Source: an uncultured Alphaproteobacteria bacterium (GTDB lineage Bacteria; Pseudomonadota; Alphaproteobacteria; HIMB59). From it: a DNA stretch of 64,000 bases. The position numbers and the translations under genes were made by a program. This document shows, piece by piece, positions 21,686 to 34,500 of the stretch. The number at the start of each line of letters is the position of its first letter. Position 1 is the first letter of the stretch. Location: the NCBI GenBank assembly GCA_902526965.1, contig CABZMT010000005.1, forward strand, positions 1-64,000, read 5' to 3'. A model generated the notes under the pieces. That model was given only the letters and a program-made list of their open reading frames with translations. It made no database searches and had not been told where the DNA came from.

Positions 21686-23718
21686 TACGCAGATTTCTCC
21701 AAGAGCGGCTTCGTCATTATTTCATTAACACATTTGGCCATTGTCACTGAATTTTTTGAGATGATGTCCGACATATAGAAATTTTCAAATGGGTATGTAA
21801 TTCTACATTCTTCAAATAACATATTTTCAGCTACTGGGAGACTTGAATTCTCCTGAATGATTTCATTAAATTCGAATAACTGTGGATATTCACCAGATAA
21901 TTCTTGCCTCAATTGATCAAAGGTGTTTGGTTTAAATTCAAATAACAATTCCTCTGACATTTTTTTGATGATAGCCCATTCCTCTTTAGATCCTCCGATG
22001 GGATTATGGCATTTTTTTGCCTCTTGAGGCCGACCCTCAATATTTAAAAATATTCCATTTTTCTCTGTAAAAAGGGGTGTAGGCAATACTATATCAGATT
22101 TCATAGCACCCTCATCACCATGATGACCAAAATAAACTTTAAAACAATTATCAAATGAGGAGTCAACAATCTTTTCGGAGCCAAAAGACAAAACAGTGTC
22201 AAAATTTTGATTTGATAATTTTGTAAAGGGTTCGCAATATTCTTGAGAGGTATTCCCAATAAATAACTGGCCAACTCTTGATGAAAAAGGATTTAAAAAA
22301 TTTAAATTATTTTTAGTTTCTGTAATAACCTTATATTTTTGTGAAAATGATACGATTGATTTAAAAGTATTAATATTTCTTATACTATTTAAAAGAGCAG
22401 AACCAACAATTATTAATGGGTTTTTAGATTTTTTAATAGATTTAACAAATTTTTCATTATTCAATGCTTCTAAATGTTTTCCAAGATATTTAGTATCATA
22501 ATTTAGCAATATATCTTCCCCAATATTAAAAATTTCTGAACCATTATTAAAAGCTTTAAATATTTTATGATTAATTATGGGAGTTTCTATTTTAGGATTT
22601 GCACCTATTAGTAAAATTAAATCTGCATCTTCAATTTTATTTATTGGTGTGTTAAAACGAAAGCTATTCAGACTTTCATGTATAAATTGATTATCTGTTC
22701 GGCACTCAACATTATTATCTCCAAAGTTTGACATAAACTTTTTTACAGCATAACCTGTCTCAACATCTACTAACTCTCCAATTAAAGCCAATGGTTTAGA
22801 GTTTTTTAATTTGCTAATAAGAATTTTTAATGACTCATCCCAGTTAGAATTTTCAAGTTTTTGGTTTTTTCTTATGTAAGGTGTATCAATCCTTTGTTGG
22901 TAATAACCGTCATAATTAAATCTTACTTTGTCAGATATCCATTCCTCATTAATATCCTCATTTGTTCTTGGTGTTACTCTTAGAATTTCCTCAGCCCTAC
23001 TGTCAATTCTTATATTAGATCCAACGCTGTCAAAAATATCTATTGAGTCAGTTCTTTTTAGCTCCCACGGACGCGCCTTAAATTGATAAGGTTTACTTGT
23101 TAATGCACCTACAGGACACAAGTCAATAACATTACCTGATAGCTCAGATGTTATTGAATTTTCAAGATATGTAGTTATTTCAGCATTTTCTCCTCTACCT
23201 AGCATACCTAGTTCAGGGACACCTGCAACTTCAGTTGCAAATCTTACACACCTTGTACAATGTATACATCGAGTCATTATTGTATTAACAAGAGGGCCCA
23301 TATTCTTGTTCTCAACAGCTCTTTTATTTTCACTATATCTTGATTTATCAAATCCATAATACATAGCCTGGTCTTGTAAATCACACTCACCACCTTGATC
23401 ACAGATTGGACAATCTAAAGGATGATTTATTAATAAAAACTCCATGACACCTTTTCTACCAGCATTAACTTTCTCAGAGTTTGTAATAATTGACATTCCC
23501 TCCATTAAGGGCATAGTGCATGAAGAAACTAGCTTGGGAGCTTTTTCAATTTCTACTAAACACATTCTACAATTTCCTGCTATGGATAACTTGTCGTGAT
23601 AACAGAACCTTGGGATTTCCTCACCTGCAATTTCACAAGCTTGCATAACTGTTAAATTTTTATCTACCTCAAAATCTTTGTTGTTGATTTTTATTTTTAT
23701 AAGAGAGTTTTCGCTCAT
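21685..23718 (-). CDS. nuoG: NADH-quinone oxidoreductase subunit G
   Basis: 2Fe-2S and 4Fe-4S N-terminal modules ([35 protein letters not shown]). Confidence 0.95.
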   Translation of the reverse strand: MSENSLIKIKINNKDFEVDKNLTVMQACEIAGEEIPRFCYHDKLSIAGNCRMCLVEIEKAPKLVSSCTMPLMEGMSIITNSEKVNAGRKGVMEFLLINHPLDCPICDQGGECDLQDQAMYYGFDKSRYSENKRAVENKNMGPLVNTIMTRCIHCTRCVRFATEVAGVPELGMLGRGENAEITTYLENSITSELSGNVIDLCPVGALTSKPYQFKARPWELKRTDSIDIFDSVGSNIRIDSRAEEILRVTPRTNEDINEEWISDKVRFNYDGYYQQRIDTPYIRKNQKLENSNWDESLKILISKLKNSKPLALIGELVDVETGYAVKKFMSNFGDNNVECRTDNQFIHESLNSFRFNTPINKIEDADLILLIGANPKIETPIINHKIFKAFNNGSEIFNIGEDILLNYDTKYLGKHLEALNNEKFVKSIKKSKNPLIIVGSALLNSIRNINTFKSIVSFSQKYKVITETKNNLNFLNPFSSRVGQLFIGNTSQEYCEPFTKLSNQNFDTVLSFGSEKIVDSSFDNCFKVYFGHHGDEGAMKSDIVLPTPLFTEKNGIFLNIEGRPQEAKKCHNPIGGSKEEWAIIKKMSEELLFEFKPNTFDQLRQELSGEYPQLFEFNEIIQENSSLPVAENMLFEECRITYPFENFYMSDIISKNSVTMAKCVNEIMTKPLLEKSA

Positions 23719-24989
23719 GATGCTTTTAAATTTCTTTTGTTATATTTTTCAATTAGTTCTGATTTAAAGTTTTTTATTAATCCTTGAATGGGCCAAGCAG
23801 CAGCGTCCCCTAAAGCACAGATGGTATGTCCTTCTACTTGTTTAGTTACATTTTCTAACAGTTCAATTTGTTCAGGAGATATTTCACCTTTAACTAATTT
23901 TTGCATCATCCTAAACATCCAACCAGTTCCTTCTCTGCAAGGAGTGCATTGACCGCAGCTTTCATGTTTGTAAAAGTGTGCAAATCTTTCAATGACTTCT
24001 GATATATCATTATATTTATTCACAACTATAACCCCCGCCGTTCCTAGGCCAGAGCCATAGGCTTTTAAATCATCAAAATTCATTTTTACCGTTTCACATA
24101 CAGTTTTAGGCAACATTGGGGTGCTTGAGCCACCAGGGATAATTGCTTTTAAATTGTCCCAACCTCCCTCTACTCCTTCACAATGTTTTTCAATTAATTC
24201 TTGAAGAGGGATGCCCATTTCTTCCTCTATAGTACAAGGTTTGTTTACATTTCCTGATATACAAAAAACTTTAGTACCAGTGTTATTTTCTGTACCTATT
24301 TTTTTAAACCAATCAGAACCTCTCCTTAGTATTGTTGGAACTACAGCTATTGACTCTACGTTATTAATGGTCGTTGGCATCCCATACAAACCAACGCCTG
24401 CAGGAAAAGGAGGTTTTAACCTAGGTTGACCCTTTTTTCCCTCTAAACTCTCAAGTAATGCCGTTTCCTCTCCGCAAATATATGCTCCTGCGCCCCTATG
24501 AACATAGAGATCAAAGTCAAAATTACTTCCACAGGCATTTTTCCCTAATAATCCCTTTTCATAAGCCTCAGCTATTGCTTTTTCTAATTGTATATACTCA
24601 AAATGATACTCACCTCTTATATAGATATAACATTTTGTAGCTTGGATAGCATATGAAGCTATAAGACAGCCTTCTATAAGAGTGTGTGGATCGTTTCTGA
24701 TAATTTCTCTATCTTTACAAGTACCTGGTTCTGACTCGTCAGCGTTCACAACAAGATAATGTTGCTTGCCAGTATTTTTTGGCATAAAGGACCATTTAAG
24801 ACCAGTTGAAAAACCAGCTCCGCCTCTTCCTCTTAATTGACTGGATTTAACCATTTCAATTACATCGTTTTGGTCTTTTGATAAAATTTCTTTAGTGTTT
24901 GACCACGACCCTCTTTTTAACGCACCTTCTAAAAAAGGCTCATCAAATCCATGGAGATTTTGGAAAATTTTATCTTTAATGTTAAGCAT
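23715..24989 (-). CDS. nuoF: NADH-quinone oxidoreductase subunit F
   Basis: [63 protein letters not shown]; likely start is MLNIKD, 11 codons into the track ORF. Confidence 0.95.
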   Translation of the reverse strand: MLNIKDKIFQNLHGFDEPFLEGALKRGSWSNTKEILSKDQNDVIEMVKSSQLRGRGGAGFSTGLKWSFMPKNTGKQHYLVVNADESEPGTCKDREIIRNDPHTLIEGCLIASYAIQATKCYIYIRGEYHFEYIQLEKAIAEAYEKGLLGKNACGSNFDFDLYVHRGAGAYICGEETALLESLEGKKGQPRLKPPFPAGVGLYGMPTTINNVESIAVVPTILRRGSDWFKKIGTENNTGTKVFCISGNVNKPCTIEEEMGIPLQELIEKHCEGVEGGWDNLKAIIPGGSSTPMLPKTVCETVKMNFDDLKAYGSGLGTAGVIVVNKYNDISEVIERFAHFYKHESCGQCTPCREGTGWMFRMMQKLVKGEISPEQIELLENVTKQVEGHTICALGDAAAWPIQGLIKNFKSELIEKYNKRNLKAS

Positions 24990-25566
24990 TCTCTGAACTT
25001 CTTCTTCCCTTTTGCGATCCAATTTTATTAGGTCTATTATTTTTTATATTATCGATAATTGCTTTTGTGCTTTCTTCATCTAAGTCTTCGTAAAAGTCAT
25101 TATTAATTTGGATCATCGGACCGTTTGAACAAGCACCTAAGCATTCAACTTCAACGACAGTAAACAGATTGTCTTCACTAGTTTCGTTAATATCACATTT
25201 TGTCTCTTTACATATAGTGTTTGTAATTTTATTTGAGCCTCTCAGCCAGCATGGAGAGGTTCTGCAAATTTGAACCAAGTTTTTCCCAACAGGTCTTGTG
25301 TTATACATGGAGTAAAATGATGCAACTTCGGTAACTCGAATTTTAGGCATATTTAAGGTCTCAGCTATTGTTTCTATACACTCGATACTTATCCAATTAT
25401 TATTTTGCTCCTGTGCTAAATATAATAGTGGCATCACTGCGCTTTGATGTCTATCTTTCGGGTACCTAGAAATGATCATTTTAATTGATTTGAGGCTTTC
25501 TTTTGACCATTCGAATTTTTCTCCAGAGCTTGAAAAAGTATTTGATAATCCTGGGTGATTGCTCAT
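24982..25566 (-). CDS. nuoE: NADH-quinone oxidoreductase subunit E
   Basis: Thioredoxin-like 2Fe-2[12 protein letters not shown] ... [16 protein letters not shown]. Confidence 0.95.
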   Translation of the reverse strand: MSNHPGLSNTFSSSGEKFEWSKESLKSIKMIISRYPKDRHQSAVMPLLYLAQEQNNNWISIECIETIAETLNMPKIRVTEVASFYSMYNTRPVGKNLVQICRTSPCWLRGSNKITNTICKETKCDINETSEDNLFTVVEVECLGACSNGPMIQINNDFYEDLDEESTKAIIDNIKNNRPNKIGSQKGRRSSENA

Positions 25567-26738
25567 CTATCAACTTCTCCAAATACAATATCTAAGCTAC
25601 CTAAAATAGATGGTAAATCTGCTAATTGGTGACCTTTGGAGAGGAAATTAAGAGCCTGCAAATGAACAAACCCAGGAGCCCTTAGTTTACATCTATAAGG
25701 CTTGGAACTTCCATCTGATACCAAAACTACACCAAACTCTCCTTTTGGAGCCTCAACACATCTGTAAGTTAAACCTTTAGGAACTCGGTATCCCTCAGTA
25801 AACAATTTAAAATGGTGGATAATAGCTTCCATTGAATTCTTCATTTCTGATCTTTTAGGAGGAGTTATTTTATTGTCCTCAATCATTACAGGTCCCGAAG
25901 GTATTTGATCTATGCATTGAAGAATAATTTTTACTGACTCTCTCATTTCTTCCATCCTTACTAAGTATCTATCGTATGTGTCACCTGTTTTGCCAACTGG
26001 AATATCAAAATCTAATTTGTCATAAACATCATAAGGTTGTGATTTTCTTAAATCCCAAGCTACACCACTTGCTCTTAAGACTGGACCACTGCAACTTAAC
26101 CTTATAGCGTCATCTTTTGATAAAATTCCTATATCTACTGATCGTTGTTTAAAAATTCTATTTTCTGTTAATAACTCTTCAAGAGTATCAATGAACTTTG
26201 GAAAGTTAGTGAAGTAAGTTTTCATTTTATCAGCTAAATTTTCAGGTAAATCTTGATGTACGCCACCAGGTCTAAAATATGCAGCATGAAATCTTGCACC
26301 GGAAACTGCTTCATGAAATTCCAACATCTTTTCTCTTTCCTCAAATGCCCATAACATAGGTGTTGCTGCTCCGATATCCATTGCAAAGGCTGGAATGTTT
26401 AATAAATGATTTAATATCCTTGTGAGTTCTGCAAACATAACTCGAATATACTGAGCTCTAATTGGAGCTTTAATATTTAAAAGATCTTCAACTGCAAGAG
26501 CAAATGCATGTTCTTGACACATCGGAGATACATAATCCAATCTATCGAAGTAAGGTATTGCTTGGGTGTAAGTTTTTTGTTCAATTAGTTTTTCTGTGCC
26601 CCTATGTAACAGACCTATGTGAGGTTCAGCTTTATTAACTACCTCTCCCTCTAATTGAACTAATAATCTTAACACTCCGTGAGCTGCTGGGTGTTGGGGA
26701 CCAAAATTAAGAGTAACAGGTTTAAAATTTTCGGACAT
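25563..26738 (-). CDS. nuoD: NADH-quinone oxidoreductase subunit D
   Basis: [49 protein letters not shown]. Confidence 0.97.
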   Translation of the reverse strand: MSENFKPVTLNFGPQHPAAHGVLRLLVQLEGEVVNKAEPHIGLLHRGTEKLIEQKTYTQAIPYFDRLDYVSPMCQEHAFALAVEDLLNIKAPIRAQYIRVMFAELTRILNHLLNIPAFAMDIGAATPMLWAFEEREKMLEFHEAVSGARFHAAYFRPGGVHQDLPENLADKMKTYFTNFPKFIDTLEELLTENRIFKQRSVDIGILSKDDAIRLSCSGPVLRASGVAWDLRKSQPYDVYDKLDFDIPVGKTGDTYDRYLVRMEEMRESVKIILQCIDQIPSGPVMIEDNKITPPKRSEMKNSMEAIIHHFKLFTEGYRVPKGLTYRCVEAPKGEFGVVLVSDGSSKPYRCKLRAPGFVHLQALNFLSKGHQLADLPSILGSLDIVFGEVDR

Positions 26739-26740
26739 TA

Positions 26741-27334
26741 TTAATTACCAATTTCTTTTTTTATAGTTTCTTTCATGCCTTCCCATGGGCTTTCGCTATC
26801 AAAATCTCTGAATTCTTGTTTTAAGGTAACAGGCTCATAAACCACTTTTTTAAGATTTTCATCATATCTTACTTCTTCGTATCCTGTCAGAGGGAAGTCT
26901 TTTCTAAGAGGATGACCTTGAAAGTTATAATCATTCATTATCCTTTGTAAATTAGGGTGATTTTTAAAATTAATTCCAAACAAATCATATATTTCTCTTT
27001 CAAACCAGTTTGCTGACTCAAATATTTGAGTAATGGAGTCAATATTTTGATCATCTTCTGAAATATTACTATAAACCAGAAGTCGCTTATTAAAGCTCAA
27101 ACTTAGAAAAGAGTAAATAATTGTGTATCTCTGGTTACTATAATTTTGCTTAGATAAAACGTTATCAATAACAGTTATATCTATTAACTGATCGTACAAC
27201 AATTTGTCATCTTCTTTTATTTTTTGAATTATTTCCAAAATCAATTCTTTTTTAACGAGCATACTTAAGAGGCCTGATTTTGTTGGAAATTGGATTTCTC
27301 CAACAGAATATTTATTGATAAGGTCAGTGGACAT
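26741..27334 (-). CDS. nuoC: NADH-quinone oxidoreductase subunit C
   Basis: [51 protein letters not shown]. Confidence 0.96.
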   Translation of the reverse strand: MSTDLINKYSVGEIQFPTKSGLLSMLVKKELILEIIQKIKEDDKLLYDQLIDITVIDNVLSKQNYSNQRYTIIYSFLSLSFNKRLLVYSNISEDDQNIDSITQIFESANWFEREIYDLFGINFKNHPNLQRIMNDYNFQGHPLRKDFPLTGYEEVRYDENLKKVVYEPVTLKQEFRDFDSESPWEGMKETIKKEIGN

Positions 27335-27342
27335 TTAATTTT

Positions 27343-27873
27343 CTATCTATAGATCTTCTTTTTTTTCTTTATTTTGTCTTGAAGTTGCATGATGCCATAT
27401 AAAAGTGCTTCGGCAGTGGGGGGACAACCTGGAACATAAATATCTACAGGAACAATTCTGTCACAACCTCGAACAACTGAGTAGGAGTAATGATAGTATC
27501 CACCACCATTCGCACATGATCCCATTGATATAACCCATCGAGGTTCTGGCATTTGATCGTAAACTTTTCTCAAGGCTGAGGCCATCTTGTTGGTTAATGT
27601 ACCAGCTACAATCATTACATCAGATTGTCTCGGAGATCCTCTAGGTATTACACCTAATCTATCTAAATCATATCTACTCATATAGGAGTGCATCATTTCA
27701 ACACCACAGCATGCTAGACCAAAAGTCATAGGCCATAAAGATCCTGACCTAGCCCAATTAATTAAATTTTCAAAAGATGCTGTCACAAAACCTTTTTTTT
27801 CAAAAAGCTCATCGATATTTAATGATTTATCTTTTTCTAAAACTACTCCCAATCTAATGCTCCATTTCTCCAC
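27343..27873 (-). CDS. nuoB: NADH-quinone oxidoreductase subunit B
   Basis: [82 protein letters not shown]. Confidence 0.97.
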   Translation of the reverse strand: MEKWSIRLGVVLEKDKSLNIDELFEKKGFVTASFENLINWARSGSLWPMTFGLACCGVEMMHSYMSRYDLDRLGVIPRGSPRQSDVMIVAGTLTNKMASALRKVYDQMPEPRWVISMGSCANGGGYYHYSYSVVRGCDRIVPVDIYVPGCPPTAEALLYGIMQLQDKIKKKKKIYR

Positions 27874-28202
27874 TCATAAATAAAACCAACTGTTAAAATA
27901 AATAAAAAAAACATCATCGAATAAAAACCAAGAGCCCCTATATTGCCAAGACTCACAGCCCATGGAAATAAAAATGCAATTTCCAAATCAAAAATTATAA
28001 ATAGAATTGAAACTAAATAGAATTTCACATCAAATTTTGAGCGTGTGTCATCGAAAGCCTCAAATCCACACTCGTAAGCAGATAGTTTCTCAGAGTCAGG
28101 AGAACTGGGAGCTAGTATTTTGGATAATAGAAACATAGCTATTGCCATACCAGCACCAATAAGGATAAATATCAAAATAAAGATATAGTCTAAGTTATAC
28201 AT
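27843..28202 (-). CDS. nuoA: NADH-quinone oxidoreductase subunit A
   Basis: [41 protein letters not shown]. Confidence 0.96.
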   Translation of the reverse strand: MYNLDYIFILIFILIGAGMAIAMFLLSKILAPSSPDSEKLSAYECGFEAFDDTRSKFDVKFYLVSILFIIFDLEIAFLFPWAVSLGNIGALGFYSMMFFLFILTVGFIYEWRNGALDWE

Positions 28203-28268
28203 ATTAAATTACAGTTTTTCGAAATCGAGTTCATTATAGAAAACATTAAAAAATATGAGATGATTAAA

Positions 28269-28313
28269 ATGACGCATTAGTCATACACACTAATTATTAA
28301 AATCTGTGTGTAT
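28269..28313. promoter_or_regulatory. overlapping inverted repeats upstream of nuoA (candidate operator)
   Basis: ATGAC-GCATTA-GTCAT (28269-28284) overlapping ATACACAC (28283-28290)...GTGTGTAT (28306-28313). Confidence 0.35.
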
Positions 28314-28554
28314 AATTTGCAATTTTATTCAGCTATTTACGTTGAAAAACAAGGATATTAAAGTATATAAATTTTTTTAATTTTTTAACAAACTTACTTA
28401 AATTCTCAAAACAAATAATACGGTAAAAAGAATTGATAGAAATATCAAATAAATAGAATTGTTTTAACAAGATATAAAATCTGATTCATGATTTATATGA
28501 ATATTATAATATTGGTTTAAAGAAAAAAACCTTGAAATTTTGAGTTTTTAATAA

Positions 28555-31500
28555 TTAAAACCTGTATTGCCCCATTAAACCCATACTAATTGAGGAATTA
28601 TTACCCTCTATATGGTTATAATCACGTATTTGATTTATGTTAACACCGATATCAATTTCATCGTTGAGAGAGTGTAAATAATTAATATTTAAATCAAGTT
28701 GTCTACCAGAGCTTTTTAGATCAATATCTTTTTCTGTATATGGAATATTTCCATTACTATCAGCTAACCCAGGTATACGAATTTTCATTGAACCGTCTTC
28801 TATTCTATTTGGCTGATTTACTGAAAGGGATAATTTATTATTTTTATCAGCTATTTGATGAAATGACAAAGATGCATTCATACTTGAGCTAATTACATTT
28901 GAGGTTCCCTCAATCAAACTATGTTTAGAATTGTCCATTTTTGATTGAGCTAATGTTCCTGAAAAACTAAAAGATATATTATTTACTCTCTTACCTAAAT
29001 TAATTCCAGTAAAAAGAGAATTTGGATTAGAACTTCGATAACCTAAAGCACCCTCACCTTTAGAAAATAAGAAAGTGTCCTCCTCATTTAATATACCTAA
29101 TATAAATTCTACTTTTGTATCCTCATTGGTATCTATTTCAAAAGTGGCTGCTAGTGTGTCGGTTTTTAAATCACTTTGAAGATTTTCTCCTTCAAATTCT
29201 GAGTTATGATAGCCCAGCACAGTACTAATCTTTCCTATTTTAAGCTCTGTATTGATACCAAGACCTTTTGTTTCTCCAATAAATGGGTTTTTTTGTGCAC
29301 CGTAATAAAAATTATTATTATTATTAAAATTTGCAAATTTTTGAATTGCTGCATTAGGCGCCTCTAATGTTACGTAGGTGCCAGTTCTTTGATCCGGATT
29401 AGTAAAGAGTAATGCATTTGCTGGGTCAAATTCTAAAGTAAAATTACTTTGATCATCTATCTGTCCTAATTTTGATGTATGTTTATTTATATTATAAGAA
29501 GGAGGTTTTTGAATTGTCTGATCAACATTGAGAAGAGAAGACATATTAAACTTAAATCCACCGTTTAATCCATCATAGAAATATCCAGTTTCTTTACTTA
29601 AAGCATTTGATATAGAGTCACCAAAACTTGAAGAATTTTTAAGGGATGTCGAAGATAAAGAGAACCTACTTGGGTTTTGATTATTACTACTAGAAGCTGC
29701 TTGCTGGGATAAGCCTTCAGATAAATTATTACCAGTAGTTATTGATGCTGGATTTCTGTTTGATGTTATTGGACTTAATGCTGCATAAAAATCAGGAACA
29801 CCATGACCCCAAGTGTTATGATAACCATGAGTAATACTAGCACCATGTGAAGTAAATGTAGTATTTCCTGCAGGAGTGAACCAATCATTATTAGCTGAAG
29901 CTAAAATTCTATCAGTAATTTGTTCTGGAGTATGATTTGGAAATGCCTGACTTAATAAAGCTATACCACCAGCAACCATTGGAGCAGAGTAAGAAGAACC
30001 TGAACCGTTAACAGAATAATTATGAGTTAATCCTCCATTAGTTCTCCAACCTCCACCATTTAATTGATATCCATCAACAGTTAAACAGTATTGTTCAGCG
30101 CTTCCACATTTGTTACCATGTAATGTAAAATCAGACTCACTAGCAGAAGCTATATCACTACCTGTAAAATCAGATAAATTTACTACTAACCAAGCTTCAG
30201 CTAACTGAGGATACCATTTAGGTAATGCGGCAACTGCTGAAACATCACTTTCATAAGTAGAATTTCCTGCAGCAAATACAACTACACCATTATTTTGAAA
30301 ATTATCTAAAGCTGTAACATATTGTTGTGCTTCTGATACAGCAGCAGTAGTTCCATCCAATAAATAAGCTACTAATTGATCCGTTGAATAAACGCCACTA
30401 TAAGTAGTTATAAGTGATTGTAATTCTGTAGCATTAAAATTACAGTTTGCATCTCCTGATGCACAAGTTGTAACTCCAGATCTATCACTAGATGCCCAGC
30501 TCTGATTAGAAGCTACTGCACTGTAACCTCTTGCACTATCTAAATCTCTTGCATGGTCATCTGCACAATAAGAACCGAGACAATCAGGTATAGAAGATAG
30601 AATTAAATCTGCATCTGGAGCTACTCCAACAACTAGATTCTCACCTGCATTATCTCCTGTACCAGTACCATCTCCAGCCGCCATAGATGCAACAAATTGA
30701 CAATGATGACTAGCTGAAGTTGCTGCACCAAAAGTGCTTTCTCCTGAACCACCATCATCTAAGTTGATAATTGTTTTATTTGCATAAACCAAGTGATCAT
30801 CATCACAATTGAAGTCTGCAATATGGATATATTTACCTACACCTGTCAAATTATTTGATCCGTCGGTGAAAGATTGAACTTTATGAATATTCATTTGTTC
30901 ATAAGGATGAACAGTACTTGCGCTAGAAGCATTATCCACGAGACCCCAATGTGTCTCTGCTTTTATTGCATTTTGAGCAGAAGTACTGCCCTCACTAAAT
31001 GCAGTTGCAGTTCTTAATGCATATTCTGTTATCGTAATAGTAACAGATGTTGTTCCTGATGTTGAAGAGTCAGCTCCTGAAACACTTGAAATAGATATCG
31101 TTGCTGTCTCTGATCCTTCATTAACTGTATCTTCAGTTGGATTAAATGTTGCCGTACCTGTTGTAGATCCAGCACTAATAGTAATATCAGAAATATCCGC
31201 GTAATCTGTTCCTTCAGTAGCTGTACCACTTGTTCCTATTAATACTGTTATATCTTCATCCGCTTCTTGTGTTGAAGTTGCTGTTAGAGTGATATTGAGA
31301 CCATTGTCATAAACACTAGAACTACTTGCTCCAATTGATACTGTAGGGGCGCTTTCATTATCTGTAATTGTGACTGTTGCTGTACTGTCACTTATAGAAC
31401 CTGCAGAAGCGTTAGATAAAGTAATTGTGAAAGTTTCATTACCCTCATAAACAGAGTCATTTGTAATAGACACCGTAAATGTTTCAGAAGTATCTCCTGC

Positions 31501-34500
31501 ACTAAAAGTTAAAGTTCCACTAGTTGATGTATAATCAGTTCCTGCCGTTGCTGTTGAATTTGATGTTGCATATTGTATTGTAGTTGATGAAGCACTAGCA
31601 CTACTCATATCTACAGTAATAGTTGCACTACCTGCATTCTCAGCAACAGTTACATCATCAACTGAAAAACTAAAATTATCATCATCCGTAATGGTAAAGG
31701 TTCCTGTTGAATCACTGATTGTTGCATTTGAGGCATTTGATAATGTCATTGTTACTGTTTCATTTCCTTCATTTACAGTATCAGCAAGAACTGTTACCCC
31801 TATCGTGCCTGTCGTACTTCCAGCACTGATAATTAAAGTGCCACTTGTTGCCGTATAATCTGATCCTGCTGTTGCTGTTCCATTTGATGTAGCATAATCA
31901 ACCGTTACATCTCTTCCAGATGCAGCTGATAATGTTACTGTCATATTTGTTGACGTGTTACTTTCATCTGACGTGGAAACATCATTAATAGATAAAGACG
32001 GTGTTGCGTCATCATCCGTAATGGTAAAGGTTCCTGTTGAGTCGCTTATTGTTGCATTTGATGCACTAGATAAGGTCATGGTCACTGTTTCATTTGCTTC
32101 ATCCAATGAGTCAGCTAATACTGTTATACCAATCGTACCAGTTGTATCACCAGCACTAATTGTTAGCGTACCAGAGGTAGCTGTATAGTCTGAGCCAGCA
32201 GTTGCTGTTCCGTTTGAAGTTGCATAATTGACAGTAACATCCCTTCCAGCAGCAGCAGAAAGAGTTACTGTCATGTTGGTAGCAGTATTGTTTTCGTTAG
32301 AAGTTGTTACATCATTAATTGAAAGTGACGGTGTTGCATCATCATCTGTAATGGTAAATGTTCCTGTTGAATCACTAATGGTTGCATTGGATGAACTGGA
32401 TAATGTCATCGTTACAGTTTCATTTGCTTCATCTAAAGCGTCAGCGAGAACAGTTACAGCGATAGTCCCTGTTGTACTTCCAGCACTGATAGTTAAGGTA
32501 CCACTTGTTGCTGTATAATCACTTCCAGCAGTTGCTGTTCCGTTTGAAGTTGCATAATTGACAGTGACATCCCTTCCAGCAGCAGCAGAAAGAGTTACTG
32601 TCATGTTTGTAGATGTATTATTTTCGTTGGAAGTTGTCACGTCATTGATAGATAAAGAAGGTGTGGCATCATCATCCGTAATAGTGAAAGTACCAGTTGA
32701 GTCGCTAATAGAAGCATTCGAAGCATTAGATAAAGTCATCGTAACTGTTTCATTTGCCTCGTCTAACGTATCAGCAAGAACAGTGACTCCTATTGTTTTA
32801 GTTGTTTCACCAGCACTAAAAGTAAGTGTTCCACTAGTCGCCGTATAATCAGAACTTGCGGTAGCCGTACCATTGGATGTAGCATAATCAACCGTCACTG
32901 TTTTTGCTGAAGCAGCAGAGAGTGTTACTGTCATGTTTGTTGCTGCATTACTTTCGTCTGATGTTGAAACATCATTGATGGATAAAGATGGTGCATCTTC
33001 ATCATCGGTAATGGTAAAAGTTCCTGTTGCATCACTTATGTTTGCATTTGATGCATTTGATAAGGTCATGGTGACTGTTTCATTATTTTCATCAGTAGAG
33101 TCTGCAAGAACAGTTACAGCAATAGTTTTAGATGTTTCGCCAGCACTAAATGTTAATGTTCCACTTGTTGCTGTATAGTCTGAACCAGCAGTTGCTGTTC
33201 CGTTTGATGTTGCGTAATCAACAGTCACAGTTTTAGTTGATGCATCAGATAATGTTACCGTCATGTTTGTTGATGTGTTACTTTCATCTGAAGTCGTAAC
33301 ATCATTAATGGATAAATTAGGTGTATCATTATCTGTTATTGTGACTGTTCCAGTTGAATCACTAATAGTTCCATTAGATGCATTACTAATAGTGATGGTA
33401 ATAGTTTCACTACTTTCATCAGTGCTATCATCTGTTATAGATACTGAAAATGTCTTGGAGGTATCACCAGCACTAAATGTTAGAGTCCCATTTGTTGCCG
33501 TATAATCAGAACCTGCTGTTGCCGTACCATTAGAAGTCGCATAGTCAATAGTCACATCACTTGAATAGGCATTACTTACCGAAACGGTAACAGTTGCAGA
33601 TCCTGCCCCTTCTGCAACAGTAACATCAGCAACAGAAAAACTTCCACTATCATCATCAGTAATTGTTATCGTTTCAGCTTGTGTTCCACTTTCTGTAGCA
33701 CTACCGCCAGATACACTTGTGACTGCAATGGTAGCGGTTTCATTACCTTCTACTATGGAATCATTTGTCGGTGTAAAAGAAACAGTACCCGTCGTACTAC
33801 CAGCACTAATAGTGATATCATCTAAGTTACCACTTCCATCCGTATAATCCGTTCCTTCTGTTGCTGTACCTGATGTACCTAGTGCAGCGGTCACATCTTG
33901 ATATGTTCCATTTGATAAAGTAGCAGTTACAGTCAGTGATGTACCTGCATTCTCTGCAATAGAAGTAGCACTCGTAGAGAGTGTTAAAGTTGGTGCTGAC
34001 TCATTATCAGTAATAGTAATCGTAACTGCTTGTGTTCCATTTTCTGATGCCCCTCCTCCACTGACAGCTGAAACAGAAATACCTGCTGTTTCATTTGAAG
34101 TAGCATCATAAATACTATCATCCGTTGGAGTAAAAGATGTTGTTCCTGTTGTTGATCCTGCACTAATAGTTATATCAGATACCGTTCCAAAATCTGTTCC
34201 TTCAGTACCTGTACCTCCAGTTCCATCTATTGATACTGTTACGTCTTCATAAGTTGCATTACCTATAGTAGCTGTTAAAGTTAAAGATGATCCTGCATTC
34301 TCAGCAATACTATTTGCACTAGTAGTTAATGTAACAGAAGGCGCACTTTCATTATCCGTAATTGTTATGGTGACTTCTTGCGGTGTACTATTTTCGGCAA
34401 CACCAGTTTTTCCTGAAACACCGTTAATAGAAATAGTTGCTGTTTCATTCGATGTTGCATCATAAATACTATCATCTGTTGGAGTGAAATTAACAGTACC

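Noticed and set aside
14533-28202. Possible unusual complex I
   Set aside because: All 14 nuo genes are present in the standard A-to-N order with intact cofactor motifs; ordinary.
28490-28560. Intrinsic terminator after the giant gene (AAGGTTTTTTTC on the minus strand)
   Set aside because: A T-run is present but I could not find a stable GC-containing hairpin directly upstream, only AT-rich palindromic sequence.
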